A DNA stretch of 64,000 bases, taken from assembly GCA_018292915.2 (NCBI GenBank), contig JACVVK020000448.1, positions 368,501 to 432,500 of the forward strand, read 5' to 3'. A program made the translations under genes and the position numbers. Each line of letters opens with the position of its first letter. Within the stretch, counting starts at the first letter, position 1. The stretch is from Batillaria attramentaria. Lineage: Eukaryota; Mollusca; Gastropoda; Batillariidae. This document shows positions 32,871-59,706 of the stretch, piece by piece. The notes beneath the pieces are model-generated. The model ran no database searches. It had not been told where the DNA came from and saw nothing but the letters and a program-made list of their open reading frames with translations.

Positions 32871-34640
32871 ACTTTCTAAGTTTTATTGCCCAAGACCACA
32901 TGAAGTGTGACCGAATCATTTTTTACTGGTCAGTGTGCACGTACACACTGATTCATTTTCCAACGGCACAAGAACTGAGGCGCACAAACAGAAAAACGTT
33001 TCTCAACAACAACAACAACAACAACAACAACAACCACCTGGTACTGGATTGTAAACTGCCTTGAGGTCTGATCAGATTTTAGTGTTCGTAGTGCAACATC
33101 ATGTGGTACGAAATACATGTATACAGGCGTTTTTGAAGTAATTATGTATTGTACTTGTCGCGCGACCACGGTTAGTGTCTTACTTAGGTTTGTAGAGTCG
33201 GATTGCTGTGAAAGTTTTGCGGGCGCACAATACGCCCGTTTCACAAATATTTGAAATAATTGTTTATAGATTGAAGCATTTTATATAATTTAGAAAATGA
33301 CTCATGTTATTGTAGAGATTACTTAAATGTTCCTGCCCTAGCCACTTATAAAAACTAGAAACATATATTCATGTTTTGCTCTATTTTGAAATAAAATTCA
33401 ACTTTGTTGTAATAAGCTATTGAAAATATATAATTTAAAAGTAATCGTGTTTTTAGAATTTTAAAAACAAACTATAATCTTATTTTTTGTTTAAAAAAGT
33501 AAAAGTTTTTCCATGTCTTTTTCAGTCAAGGGAAGCAACTTGTCTGCCCCGTTAGGCTGCCATTTCGGGTTACTTCTCCAACGACCCAGCGCGCATGTTT
33601 CTAGTCTATAGACTTTGTAGTGTACTAACTAACTTCAATCAAACACACACGCGGCACTGTGTGCACAGCTTACCTAGTGGATAATGCACCTGAACATTAT
33701 TCAATTCAGCCAGGCCGACACCTCTCCTACATTTTCAGTGATCCCGGTGACTCCCGCCGACTCACTGTGCCGCACTCAGTAGTGAGTAACGTGACGTGAC
33801 AGTGCGTGTTCCGTATGAGATACGTGCCCATGCCAAAGAATATATTTCGTTCAGGGATAATTCCTCTTACCGGGGCTAAGTGAATTCGTTTACATGGAAA
33901 GTACCGATATTATATGAGGAAGTCAGTTAAACAGCTAGACTGAGCCTAAAACATGATTTAGAGAAAACAGGCTCTGCGCCGCGACCGGTCCGGCGCACAC
34001 CCGGGAAATCCGGCAGTACTCATGAAAAAAAGTTACTATTGTTTTGCCTAAACTTCTAAATTAAAAAAAAAAATGATATTTGCATATATTAAGATACTAT
34101 TTACGCTCATAGTAATCATGGTATTTAATTACACCAATAATTATTCAGCTTACGGCCAAAATTCATTGCTGCAAGGGACGCAACTTGTCATAGTTGTCAG
34201 CCCCGGTACTGTGTGGGTTATTCTACCACCCTCCTCATGAACAGATACACATGTATAACAATTTTGCATGTTATCCAGACATTTTAATGAATTCTCAGTA
34301 CATATAGCAAAAATCAGTGCACACGTTCTTAACTATAATATATTCAAGCACATATCACTGATATACACTGCATGAAACTGACCTGACATTGTGGCCGGCC
34401 ACTGTGTGCAAGAAAACTAGGTCACAAGTTCACATTTTTTTGGCCATCAGATAGTAAGTCACACAAGGCTAAAGAAGAATAGCGGCCGGCGAAACTTTTC
34501 TAGTTTACACGGTTCGTGACGCACGACCCGGCCAAAGTTCAATTTTACAACATACACGATTCAGGCAATCGGTGCCTCCGCCCCCCCCCCCCCCCCAAAA
34601 AAAAAAAAAAAACCTGAAGAAGTTTCAATTGCAGTCATTG
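32871..34640. other. AT-rich intergenic with older copies of the 506-bp repeat
   Basis: GGGAAGCAACTTGTC with GCCCCG at 33531 and GGACGCAACTTGTC with GCCCCGG at 34178 look like older relatives of the tandem unit. A (CAA)n run lies at 33006-33034. No gene seen. Confidence 0.55.
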
Positions 34641-34654
34641 GTGGCAATGACTAA

Positions 34655-34656
<2 letters not shown>

Positions 34657-34730
<74 letters not shown>
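34657..34730. repeat. (TA)n microsatellite
   Basis: About 37 uninterrupted TA dinucleotides. Confidence 0.97.
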
Positions 34731-34732
<2 letters not shown>

Positions 34733-34739
34733 CTAGAAA

Positions 34740-35336
34740 AGTTTTAAAACTCGCAGTTTTACGGTCGAAATCAAGAAACTCGTGTGGTGTCACAGTATTT
34801 TCCGTAATCGGGGGCACCTCATTGTGAAAACTCTATATATATCACACACAAATAATAAACAAACACCGGGCACAGGGACATAAAAATAAAAGTGTAAATA
34901 TGACACATTAAACGTGTCGTATGGTCATACAACAACAATTAACCACTTCGGTGGGAGATCTGTTAGGAAGCCCAAGGCATCAGGATAGTCGGCTGCCTTT
35001 CATACTGAATGGTTTTTGTTCAGAAACGCAGCTGCCTACGGACGAAGGGCCCGGCGGAGGGAGTGTGCAGGGAGGGGGGGGGGGGCGGGGGGGGGGAGGG
35101 AGATTGGAGGATGGAAGACGGGAGGAGGGATATGGGGGGGGGAGGAAGGAGGGATTGAGGACGGGAGGGGGGATAGGGGGGGGGGGGTATGATGCGCCCA
35201 GTCAGTTGACTAATGCAGGCTTTGAATGAGGGACTGGGCCGAAATGTGAGCAGATACACTTTGAGTTTCAATCCAGATCTATTCATTATGATGAAGAAAC
35301 CGGGATTTGGTCACATGTGTAGTAAGAAACACCACA

Positions 35337-35387
<51 letters not shown>

Positions 35388-36343
35388 TTTCATACCCGTC
35401 TATGTCCTTGACCGGTCTGGTAATCCCAAGGGAGATAATCGAAAATAGATTGTCGTCACCGGGACAGTCAATATGCGACTAGCCTTATCTTAAAACACCT
35501 ACCTACACCCCCCCCCCCACCCCCCCCCCCCCACCCCCGAAAAAAAGAAAAGAAAAAAAAATGTTGTATATCAACAGAAACCTCCGTTTCAGGCAAGTAG
35601 GGAGCTAGGTGCAACAGCATAAAAAGACATATACATGTACATGAATCTCGGAGTGAGTATTTGTAAAGGTTGTATCACAGCGGTTTAAAGTTACACTCCC
35701 AGCTGGTACACGTAATCTCAATTACACTGAGCAAATGTTCTGTTCCGGAAAGGAACATTCAGAAAACTGAAACACGTAAATATTGGAAGAAGTCGCCGTA
35801 TGTGAAGGGACTGAGCAACTTGACAGAAAACAATGCACACACGCAATGATAAATTTCTACTGTAAAAAAAAAAAAAAAAAAAATAGGAAAGAAAAAAATC
35901 GGACGATTGGGATACCTTGCAACACCCCTAAAATATGCACGATGAAACAAGCATGGTGATAATTGCACAGACGCTTGCTTATGTAAAATGCATAATCATT
36001 AACCAAATCCACGGAAGACTGATAGACTTCGTGTATCACAATTTAAACATTTAAAGTTTGTTTTTCAAAATAAGATTGTGTAAGATTTAATGGTATTAGG
36101 GCATCACATTTTTTAAAAATCACAAACCAAATCAAATGATTGCGTAAACTTGAAAAACAAATGTCACCGTTAAAAAACGATGTTTACTCTAAATAGTTCC
36201 ACATCAAAAAAAGAGACGCTGTACAAATATTCTTACCGTTACAGTTACGTTACTGTTAAGTTACTGTCTACCCTCAATACTGTCTGCCATATCACAGTAA
36301 AACGCTTACCCGCGCGAACAATTTGATCACGGCCCTCGTACTG
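34740..36343. other. Intergenic, G-rich tract and (CA)n, no gene seen
   Basis: A purine tract at 35062-35190 has many G runs and could form quadruplexes. (CA)n lies at 35337-35386 and C runs at 35511-35538. Nothing coding is supported. Confidence 0.6.
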
Positions 36344-36354
36344 TCAAACGACAA

Positions 36355-36537
36355 GGGGTGGGCGGGTGTTGTGGGAGTTTAACGTCCTTTTCCACCACGT
36401 AAGGGCGATACCAAAGACGGCAACGAGAAAAAGGCCAGCACAAATATTTGGCCCCAGCCGGGATTCGAACTCATGAGTGGCCCGAGTATTGACTCGGAAG
36501 CCCAACGCTGTACCATTCGGCTATCCCGGCTCCCCCC
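36355..36537 (-). mobile_element. tRNA-Leu-like SINE (family B), copy 2, with TSD
   Basis: Same family as at 28407. An 11-bp direct repeat TCAAACGACAA at 36344-36354 and 36538-36548 defines the insertion exactly and shows L1-style target-primed insertion. Confidence 0.95.
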
Positions 36538-36548
36538 TCAAACGACAA

Positions 36549-36950
36549 AACATCAGGCATTTTTAGGTAGCGAAAGATTTTCGTGAGGTTCAAGTATATG
36601 TCAATGCCATCCTCTTCGTAGTCTCGTCACAGAAATACCGAATATTTTCTTGGGTTTTTTTTTTTTTTTTTTTCGTTTATACATAGATACTGCATCAGAG
36701 TACACGCGGTTCTTGACTACCTTTTCGGCGAACAGCAGTTAGCAGTTTGTGTGTGCGAAGTATTTTGATTATTTTCAAGGCAGGTAGGCATTTTACGATT
36801 CATCAGTCTCTGAAGACTATGGATTTGCGCCCCGAGGTTGGTGTACGCCGGCTGTTGATGGGGGTATACAGTGTCTGGTGTGACTGTAGAGGCCTGTGTG
36901 GGAGTTGCAGTCTCTACTGCTGCTTGTCCACTTGAAGTCGGTTGTCAGTG

Positions 36951-37018
<68 letters not shown>

Positions 37019-37242
37019 TTCCTGCGTGCGCGCTTTCATTCTTCCTGCCCCTGTAGGCTCTCCGCTAGGTGTGCTATTAGGCGTGTATGTATAGCCTGTC
37101 CAATTTGCTGCTAACATGAACCAGCGCGGGTTGGTTTCTGCTTTTTTTGTTTTTTTTCATGATATGTCCCTGTATGGTCGCATCAGCTATTGGCAGAAAC
37201 CTTGAGCAGAAGTCAAGCGGGGGAAAACTTGATGAACCACGC
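36549..37242. other. 3' flank of gene A
   Basis: Holds a poly-T run at 36657-36674 and (GT)n at 36955-37018. No clear AATAAA polyadenylation signal was found on the minus strand close to the stop. Confidence 0.5.
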
Positions 37243-50340
<13,098 letters not shown>

Positions 50341-53300
50341 GGTATTTTGTGTGCTGGGAACGGCGACTGAGAATAGCTGAATTCGCCTTGGTTTTATTTT
50401 AGAGCGTCTTACACCACTGCCGGGACGGCTTCGCGTGTGTGCGAACAGCAATGGCTTCGTTCCATCGTTCGCGCGCTTGACTATTAATGACTGAGCATTG
50501 ATTCTGAAGTCATGTCGGCATGAGTCAGTTTTGAGCCATGCCTGCGACTGAGTCGACGCTGTCAGGTATCGGTGTCAATTGATTATCTCCCCCAGTCAGT
50601 CGTTGTCACGGTTGCAGAACGGGCCAAGCGAACAGCTTCAAACACCGAGCAATGATGATTCTGAAACACTTCAAACGCGTTGCTACTGATCCAAACCCCG
50701 ATGTACTGAAAATGAAGTAGTTACGTACCGCCCGCCATTCTGTTAGTCAGATACACCACGGTGGCTCCATGGTGGCCAGACGGCAAATGATCATAGCGTA
50801 CACACAGTTCCGTCTCAGTCTCACAAGCTTACAACTCGTCTTGCCATTGATGGAATGTCCTCCATAGAAGTACGAAATGTTGGTGAAGAATCAGAAATCA
50901 GTTTTGCTGCAGCCCGTAACCAGTCAACTGGATCAGCTGTAAGTGGGTCAGCAGTACGTGGTGTGTGTGTGTGACCGAAAAAAAAAAAATCAATTATCGG
51001 TAGTTCGCAACCTGCCCGTGTCGATACCGAAACAAACCGGTGCCGGTATGGTCGCGTGTATGATTACACTCAGCTGGCTGTCATCTGTACACACGACTAA
51101 CACACATCTCCACGAACTTGACTGATAAAATGCCTGAACAACCGAACCGAAGGCACTGACATTTTTACGCCGCGTACGCCTGGCTCGTACAGACAATGTA
51201 GTCACACAAAACGTCCACACGTATGATACGAATATCTGTTGTAAACCAGTAGTTCAGTCCCGCAAATTCGTCTGAGCAGAAAGCTTCAACTGCTTAGAGA
51301 TCGTCTGTTCTCTCTAGACTGACTGGTAACTGGGAGACTGATCAGCTGATTTCCACAGTCTAGCGCGTCTAATTTTAACCCAAAGTCAGCACGTCAGCAT
51401 AGCTGTTTTCGGGGAAATCCATGCCAGTGAAAACCGGAATAGATATTTTCACCACTGAGGCACCAGCTGGCTCAGCTGTTATGCAAACCTTGTGAATCGT
51501 ACGTATTGTCTCAAACCTAGAATGACCGTGCTTTTTGAAATGTCGTTAGTCAATCCGACTCACGGTACACAGTCTAACAACAGCACAACCGTCGTTGGAA
51601 GCCTACTCGAAAAGACAGCCGATGATTTCTGGGAAACTGGGTCAACAGGTTGCGCAGGCGCCGGTTCTGTTGTTAGCAACGACTGTGCTACTTCCGTACA
51701 CTAAGGGGAATTTGACGGCGGACATACGTACGGCATACATACTGTCAAAGAGTGCACGCTGACGAAATGTTGAACAAGGACAGTCAGGTGATTACGCATG
51801 GCCGTACTGACTGATTCCGGTATTACAAAATTAATGTTTACGTGATCTCAGTTACACATAATTATGAAATTCCCGTAACATGTACTTCAAATACTGACTC
51901 GAGACCAAGTCAGTAAACACAGGACTTACGTACTTCACGCTGGATATTTTTAAAAGTCATTTAAATCCAACATGTAATTCCGGTAAAATCGGTTGCCAAC
52001 TGCGGGGTTACCAGAACTGATGATCTATATTTTTTTAGGACGTGAGCGAGGGTCGTTTTGTGTATCCCCCCCCCCCACCGACGAATGCGTTCTCGGCGCC
52101 TGCCAGCGACTCGAAACGTGTTCAGTCAGGTCGCGCTCCACGGTATGCGTGCGCGGTTTTAGCACAACGCTTTCCTGCTGTGACCGACTTAAACAATTTC
52201 AAAACAAGTTTGTGAGCATAGTAACGATAACGCCCCCCCCCCCAAAAAAAAAAAAAAAAAAAACCCACACTTTTTGTAGCAATATAATCTCAAAAGACAC
52301 AAGATATATGTTGCTAAAGTATAGAGTTGTACAAATAGCCAACTTTGTGCTTGGGAGGGTTTTTCGCAAGAGAAGATGACTTGTTTCTGTGCGGAGTCAT
52401 CACTAGAACGCGAATTACGCTAAGTAACAACAGAATTTTGTCTGAAGGTTACTTCAGACGGTGAAAACCAGTGACTGAAATACATGTTACTGTCAACTTT
52501 CATGATAAACCATTACAGGTTTAAGACACATAGTCAATATTTTAACAACGCCAATCACGTACATTCTGAAAAAACAACAAACGACCAAGCAATAGAAATA
52601 ATCATAAGAAGTAGCTTTTTAATTGTTGAATGTTCAGTTTACAAACGACGCCCGTTTTTGTCGAGTCTACTTTAAAACAAAATCAAAGCCTGTAAACAAA
52701 CGATACTGCTTTCAGCAGATGTTTAAGTGAGGACTCAATCCAATTTATTTCCAAATCAGTCGCTGTATTGAATGTTTTAAAAAATAAACATTTCGACAGA
52801 AAGCTGCATTTAGACTCAAACAAACAAACAAACAAGCAAGATGGGTGCTTAAGAAAGTGGGTACACGGTAGGGGATGAAATCGGAGAAAACCAGTTGTCT
52901 CGAAAAAGTAGTCAGTGACTGAAATTTTCAAAATTCAGTTCAAGTTCCGAAACGCGTCAGTTTTGTCTTGACTGCAAATCAGTTACGAACCGCAAGGCAC
53001 TACGGAGAGGGCACGTATATGAACGGAGACACTCGCTTAGGAATATAAATATAAACAAACAAAACTATACCCGTAGGCACCATGCAGCATGCAGTAGCTG
53101 CTGCGAGGGTGAAAGTAACGTACATTTCAATCGTGCTGGGGATGCTATTTTTAGGGCAGGGGAAGGCCAAGAGACTCCGTTTTTCGGGAAATCCCGCAAA
53201 AAGCGCGCCAACCGCGATTACCAGCTATAAACAGTAAATGCTATAAAACCTGGCTTCCCCCCCGTGACTAAGGACTCCAAGAATTATGAACAATGCAGTG

Positions 53301-53869
53301 TACATAGAAACGGTGGGGAGGGGGCGGGGGAAGGGGATAAGTTGCTTATTCGAACGTTGTATAATTTACTTGTCTCACTGAGTCAGTGGAGGGTATCCGG
53401 ATCCTGCCACGGCTAACAGGGGATTTCAGTGACGCAGAAAATAAATTCCAGCAAACTGAAGGTTTTTGATGAAAAAGCGAAATGGCCTGACACGTAAATG
53501 GAATCCCCTTTTCTACATAATACTTTTGCACACCACCTTCTTTTCAAAAGGAAGCTAGCTATGCACTAACACGCAATAGTGATAACAATCCGTCATAGTG
53601 GACACTGCCGCAATGAAAACTTCAGTCGAAACTAATATTAATAGTGGTATATATTATATATTACTATCCAGTGCGTACATCTCCTTGTTTTGTCTTCACC
53701 ACTCGTTGAATAAAAGGAAAAAAAAAAACCACCCAGAGTTACGCCTAATACATTTGCACACTGTTCCTTTTTTTAAAAAGAAGCTATACACAATGAATCT
53801 GAATGATATACACATAAAATCACACAAAAAACACAACATTTAACTAACTGACTTGAATAGTAGCTCTTT
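50341..53869. other. Upstream flank of gene A, no gene seen
   Basis: Only short open frames without recognisable similarity. The gene A promoter should lie near 50341-50600, but no specific element could be assigned. Confidence 0.6.
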
Positions 53870-53881
53870 TCTACCGCCATC

Positions 53882-54053
53882 GGGGCAGCCGGGGTGGCCG
53901 AATGGTAGAGCGTTGGACTTCAAGTGCTCGGGTCGTGAGTTCGTATCCTGACTGGGGCCGAACATTTGTGCTGGCTTTTTCATCGTTGTCCCGTCTTTGA
54001 TTTCGCCCGTATGTGGTGGAAAAGGACGTTAAAACCCCCCCCCCCCCCCCTCC
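53882..54053 (+). mobile_element. tRNA-Leu-like SINE (family B), copy 5
   Basis: Full head and tail with a C-rich end. Imperfect flanking repeats CTACCGCCATCG (53870-53881) and CTACTGCTATCG (54054-54065) look like an aged target duplication. Confidence 0.92.
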
Positions 54054-54065
54054 CTACTGCTATCG

Positions 54066-55710
54066 ACAGCGTGCACGTTCTTGTTTGGCTTCACCACAAA
54101 GCAACAGAAATGTCCATGATTTTTATTAAAGAAAAAACATTCTCCGCCCAAACTGACAGACACCAGTAGCAACATGCGCCTTTATAAATTATGTACTGCT
54201 CTTTCGAGGAGAAAACCATGGCACACTGCACTACTAAGGCAGTCACATCAGTGGCAAATGATCAATGGAAACTGTCTGTTCGTCTTGTCGTTCCTTCCTC
54301 TTCCTAACAGAACACGGTTATGATGAAACACGCCACATTACATTAGACCAAGTAGTTTCTGGAAAGCCTCAGACGACAAGGGGGAAAAAAAACCCACATC
54401 TCGTTGCCAGTGATGTTCTTGACACCATTCAGTTCAATTGAAACTCAGTTAAAAATACTATACTTATCTACAAGACAATTATAATGGGCAATTGGGCAAC
54501 AATAATATAACACTGACAGACTATGCATGCATGTTGTACTTGCCCTTGTCATGTCAAGTATATATATATACCATAAAACAGAATTAAAAAAACAACAACA
54601 ACAACAACAACAAAAAAAACAACACTGATATACTCACCACAAATGGTAGAGTATTTAGATCTAATTAAACTTTAAAGCTCTAAAACACACATCTTATCAC
54701 ATCCCATCACTTCATATCATACCCTGTGTAAGTACATGATCCTAGTCTAATCTGCTGCTTCTTACTGTTGTGGGTGATTTCGGGATTTCTGGGGTCAAGA
54801 AAGAAACGTTTAAAGGATTGCTTAAAAGTAAATATGGCACCACAGAATAACGTATACAGTCAGTGTGTCATGAAAACCATTTCTACTCACCGATGACGTA
54901 CGGGCAACTCTGTACTTAAATTGAGTACCAATATTTTGTTCTGAATACAATGAGATCGAGTTATCGTTGTCACACACAACATTTTAGGAATAAATACATA
55001 AAACACACATAAAAATTTGTTTGAAAATTTGTTGGGAAAGCTGTTATACAGCTTTAAATGTCGTAATAATTCATCTGAAAGACTCTATACACAACTATAC
55101 AATACTCCAAACAATAGTAATAATAATACTGAATTGCAGTAAACCGTTCTTGTTTGGATGCTGCCCGCGTAGATAATGAAAGCTCTCTCTCTCTCTCTCA
55201 CCCAACTCAACCACAGCTGAACAACAATAAATATTGCCGAAAAAGGCCTTTAAAAATAAAATATCTGTCACCGGTTCTGTTTTGCTTACATTTGTGTTTC
55301 TGCCATTGACAAGCCAGTATGCGACATGAGAGTAGACTGCGGCTCTGATCTTAGCGTTCTAACATGGTATGCGCCATGCCTCTCAATCTCGCGGCCCTAG
55401 GTTATGACACACCAACAGTCTGGTAATACCCTGTCGGCTTTGTTGCTGTCTTTGAGACGTCAAAACTTGTAAACATTTCGGAAATTATAGGAGTAAAAAG
55501 AAGTCCACACATGTACGATGCCTTTATGCCATGGTATACTCAATGTTCCTCTGGCATTGATTGCAATATCGCAAAAAAGCGACAGAAATGTTGAAAACAG
55601 TTGGAACATCCAAAGGGTCAGAACCAGTCGCCCAACACAGCACCTCTTGAAACCTCTTCTGCAACTAAAACAGTCTGGAAATTCTCGAACTCCCTGACTT
55701 GAAAGTCGCC
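54066..55710. other. Intergenic, 3' flank of gene B
   Basis: AT-rich with (AAC)n near 54590 and (CT)n near 55182. No gene seen. Confidence 0.6.
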
Positions 55711-56525
55711 CTAAGGGACAATGAGAATGAGCAACGCCAAACACCGTGACCCGGCCACCATAACGTTGGTTTTATCCCAAGAACTGTACCGCGCAATATC
55801 TCCTAACCTCCAAGACAGAGACGCTGTGCTCAGGGACGAGGAGGAATCACACGTCCCACTTGTGCTATGCCGGGACGCGCCTGTACTTTCGTCGCGAGCA
55901 CTTGGCATGTAAGGGCGGTCTCTATTTCCTTCGCTTTCCGTTCTCTTCAGCCCTGGTGCAGGAATCTCTCGCTCAGGCTCGGCACGGTCTGTGCCCCCGC
56001 TTTCCAGCTGAGGCGATTCTGTGGCGTCTCTCGTAGTGGGGTGATCTTTGGTGTCCAGATCTCTTGGCTCTACAGCTGAATGGTATGTAGTGTCTGGCGT
56101 CCCACTAGATTTGTCCGGAGTGCCCGTTTCCTTGGTAGAATAGCCTGCACTTTCTGCCGTGCTGGCAGACAGGCCTCTACCCACTGACACGCTGCAACCA
56201 GCATCTCCTGATCGTGACCTAGGCGTGTCTCCGGGCAGGAAGATCACGATATCGGCCTCCAGCCCTTCAAAATTGTACAACCACGTGGCGAAACATTTCT
56301 CATTCGCGTCAGGGGTAAGCTCCATGCACGCCAGCTCCTTTTTCACAGCGACGTTGATTCCTTCTTCTGTGAGAGCCTTTATGAAGGGACAGCCGTCCAC
56401 GTGTTCCATGTAGGCCTTGTGCTGTTTGCGGGATGCTTCAATGTACCCGCCGTCCTGTTGGTAGAGTGTTCTGGGTAGGTTCACGAGGATAGCTACTCTC
56501 ATTTTCGCATTGTCGTCGGTAGGAT
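55711..56525 (-). CDS. Gene B last exon, motifs V and VI, stop
   Basis: Encodes MRVAILVNLPRTLYQQ, ATWLYNFEGLEADIVIFLPG, a Ser/Thr/Pro-rich insert and WDKTNVMVAGSRCLALLILI before a TAG stop at 55711-55713. Confidence 0.92.
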
Positions 56526-59500
56526 CTGCAACGGGAAACCACGTGAAAGAAGAAAGGAATAGATGCCGTATATATGTAAGCGGTTTAGGCCAAAAGGTAT
56601 TGGTTAAATGGTAAAAAGGCCTAGGTGCTCACGCATCCAAAGCGCTTAAAGCCCAAAGGTAAATGACGGTAGAGACGAAAGCGGACTATATTCCCACTAT
56701 CCCCACTGATCTTCTTTATTTATTTATTTATTTTATTTTATTTTTTTAACAGTTTTTTTAAAAAAAAAACTAGCAGTCGATGCACTGGATCTGACATCAC
56801 TCGGTGTTACTTCCCCACGTTTGTCTAATTTGGGATATCATAAGGCATTACTAAATTTCGCTTTCGCGCCCTCGCGAATGAGGGCAATTGCAAGGAAATC
56901 ATGGACAGACGTTCTGTTGATGCCGATCACCGATGTCAATCCTTTTTTTTCTTCTTCTTCGTTTTTCTTTTTTTCAGTGAAATCGGAAACAGAATAATGC
57001 CTTTGCACTTGCAATCAACGTAAATTAATCGTTAGTTACCTCTATCAGTAATGTATGACCGTGATACTCAGGCCTGAATAGAAACGACAAAAGCATCAGA
57101 CCTGAGCGAACTTTCATGTTTCCGGCGTTGTCACCATTAGCGTAGCAGACTTTGGTTAATACGTCTTAAGTCGTTCAATATTTCTATTTACGTTTAAACC
57201 AAACAAACTTTTAACATATATTTGCATCCTGTTTAAAACTAAAAAAAAATCTCTTATATTAGAAAAGACAAAAGGCAGAAAAAGGACTCTGGTCAGCCGC
57301 GAATTAGCCTTTGTTGTTGCGAGGCGTAAAGCCACAATATTGGCAGATTTAGCAGGACTTCGTAAGGAGGACTTCGCTGAGCAGCGTAACCCATTTACAT
57401 GTAAATTAGGCTCACGCGGCAGAGGCCGCGAGCTGCTAACGCGCTGCGATTAGCTAATGGCACCCGTAACGTGCCTAATTTACATGCAAATGGGTTACGC
57501 TGCTCAACGAATTCCTCCGTACGAAGTCCTACTAAATCTGCCTAATAACCACCAGCGTAGCGTAGCGTAGCTATAGAACGTTCTTTGGAACGCATATATA
57601 TACATGCACCATACTACACTACACTAAAGTATTGTGAAGCAACTGACCTGTGTCTTTAACAGCTGGCTCCGCACAAGCCCCTCCATCTCCCTGTGAACCT
57701 TCGCCCACGGTGACTCCAGCTACCAGCTTCTCGTTCTTCAACACCTGAGCCAGTTCCTTGGCGCACTGCCTGCACTCCGTCACACTTACTGGCGCGTGCA
57801 CCTCGTGTCGAATGCACAAAGGAATGGGGCCGTTGGTAGGCATCTGAGCTGCTTCGGCATCACGCTTGTACTGCTCTTTCCGAGTGTCGTCCCAGTCCAC
57901 GTGGTACAGCAGATTTTGCACGCTCGGTGGGCAGCGGTGCACGAGGTATAAGGGATGCTCCTCAAATCCTGTAGGCTTCTGGCTGAAGAGTCCAGCACAC
58001 CACACTGAGCTGTCAGAGAATTCCCCGCTTTCCCCGAAGGTCACCAAAATGTCCTGCCAGTAGTCCTCGACGCAGATTTCGTCAACGATGAAGAAAGCCT
58101 CACCCATACCGAAACCTTTATTTTTGCTGAGATCTTTTATCTTTTTCACGAACGTCTGGACGTCTTCGCTGACATTTACCCTGACATGATGTACCCGCTG
58201 TTTGCAGGAACCGTCAAGATTCCCAGTAACAGCGTCAAAGATGACCTTGCCGATAGCTCGGCCTTGGGCCCCGCGGTACATGTTGAGGACGATGACGTTG
58301 TGTTTGTCGGACTCCGCTAGGAAAGCGCGCCCCTTTAGAACAAGCAGGAGAGTCTTGCCCGACCCTGGTGGTCCGCTGAGATACACACGTTGTCTTTTCT
58401 TGCTTTCCTTCCGCAGGATTTCTTTCTGTAAACACATAGAGACAGTTTCTTTGATTTTGAGACGACTGTTAAACATCAGATGTATGGTTATGTTAAATCT
58501 GCATGAACCTTTTTTTGTAGTTGTGCATAATTATATTGTTGTTGTACAGTATCACATTGAACTTGACAAGTTAAATTTGACCTGACAACTCGTGTTTTGT
58601 TTGCTTCTGTTTTTCATAGTTTAAAAATGTTTCCAGCAGAACATAATAAGTAGGCGAGTACACAAATGTATAACCTGTCGAGCGTTTAACATCCACCGTT
58701 CTAGAAGACTTCCAGTGAGGCACACGCAGTCCCGGAAATGACGTAGACGCTCTCGCTCATTCCCGTCCTTGTCTGTCATCACAATGGACAGCGGTCCGAT
58801 GTACCTGTTAACAACAATTTGATGAAAGTAATTAACTATAAGAACACGCACCACAGAAGAGCCACTGAAACCACCACCACCACTACCACCGCCACCACCT
58901 ACAACGACAAAAGCAAAACTGAAGAAAAGGTAATGTGCTTGTGGAAGAGTGAAACTTTGGATTTGGATAGTGTGGGAGGGTGGGTGGGAGTGTAACGTCC
59001 TTTTCCACCACATACGGTTGATGTCAAAGACGGGGCAACGATGAAAAAGCCAGCACAAATATTTGGCCCCAACCGGGATACGAACTCACGACCCGAGCAT
59101 CATAAATCCAACGCTCTGCCATTCGGCCACCCCGGCTCCCCGGATTTGGATACTGCTCGCCTTTATAAGTGGACATGGAGAATTATGAGGCATGGCATCA
59201 TCATTGGACCTTCAATGAGTTGTACGTCTTATTGTTGCAGGTATTTGTTATTTGATGTGTGGATTTTTGCAGTAACCCTCTCTTGTGTAACAGTTTCGAA
59301 GTTTCCATTACACTGTGCACTGCTGATACTAGCTGATACGTACTTGCCCACTATCTCCTTCATAAGGTCCAGCTCCATTGGGGTTGGCGAGTCTGGAATG
59401 CTGTCCCACCACTCACGGAATTTGTCCAAGATGGATTCTGACTCTGAGACGTTCATGTCCTCTTCAAAAAGGTCCTCCTCGAGAAGGTAAAATATATCCT

Positions 59501-59656
59501 GAAACAGAATTTGCAAAACATTGACACTATTTTGCGGTTGCAAACGAAGTGCGACAGTCCCAAAACCACCACCCCCTCCTCCACCCCAAGACCCAGAGTC
59601 CATGGTCGGGGTGTATTTTGGGTGTTGGTTGTTTGCATGATGATCAGTAACGAAAA

Positions 59657-59706
<50 letters not shown>

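Noticed and set aside
50341..50451. Longer N-terminus for gene A
   Set aside because: The frame is open but begins at TTG, not ATG; the ATG at 50338-50340 has a good context.
53882..53960. Genuine tRNA-Leu gene
   Set aside because: The tRNA-like part is fused to a conserved non-tRNA body and has target duplications, so it is a SINE head. The same holds for 42026, 44604 and 63534.
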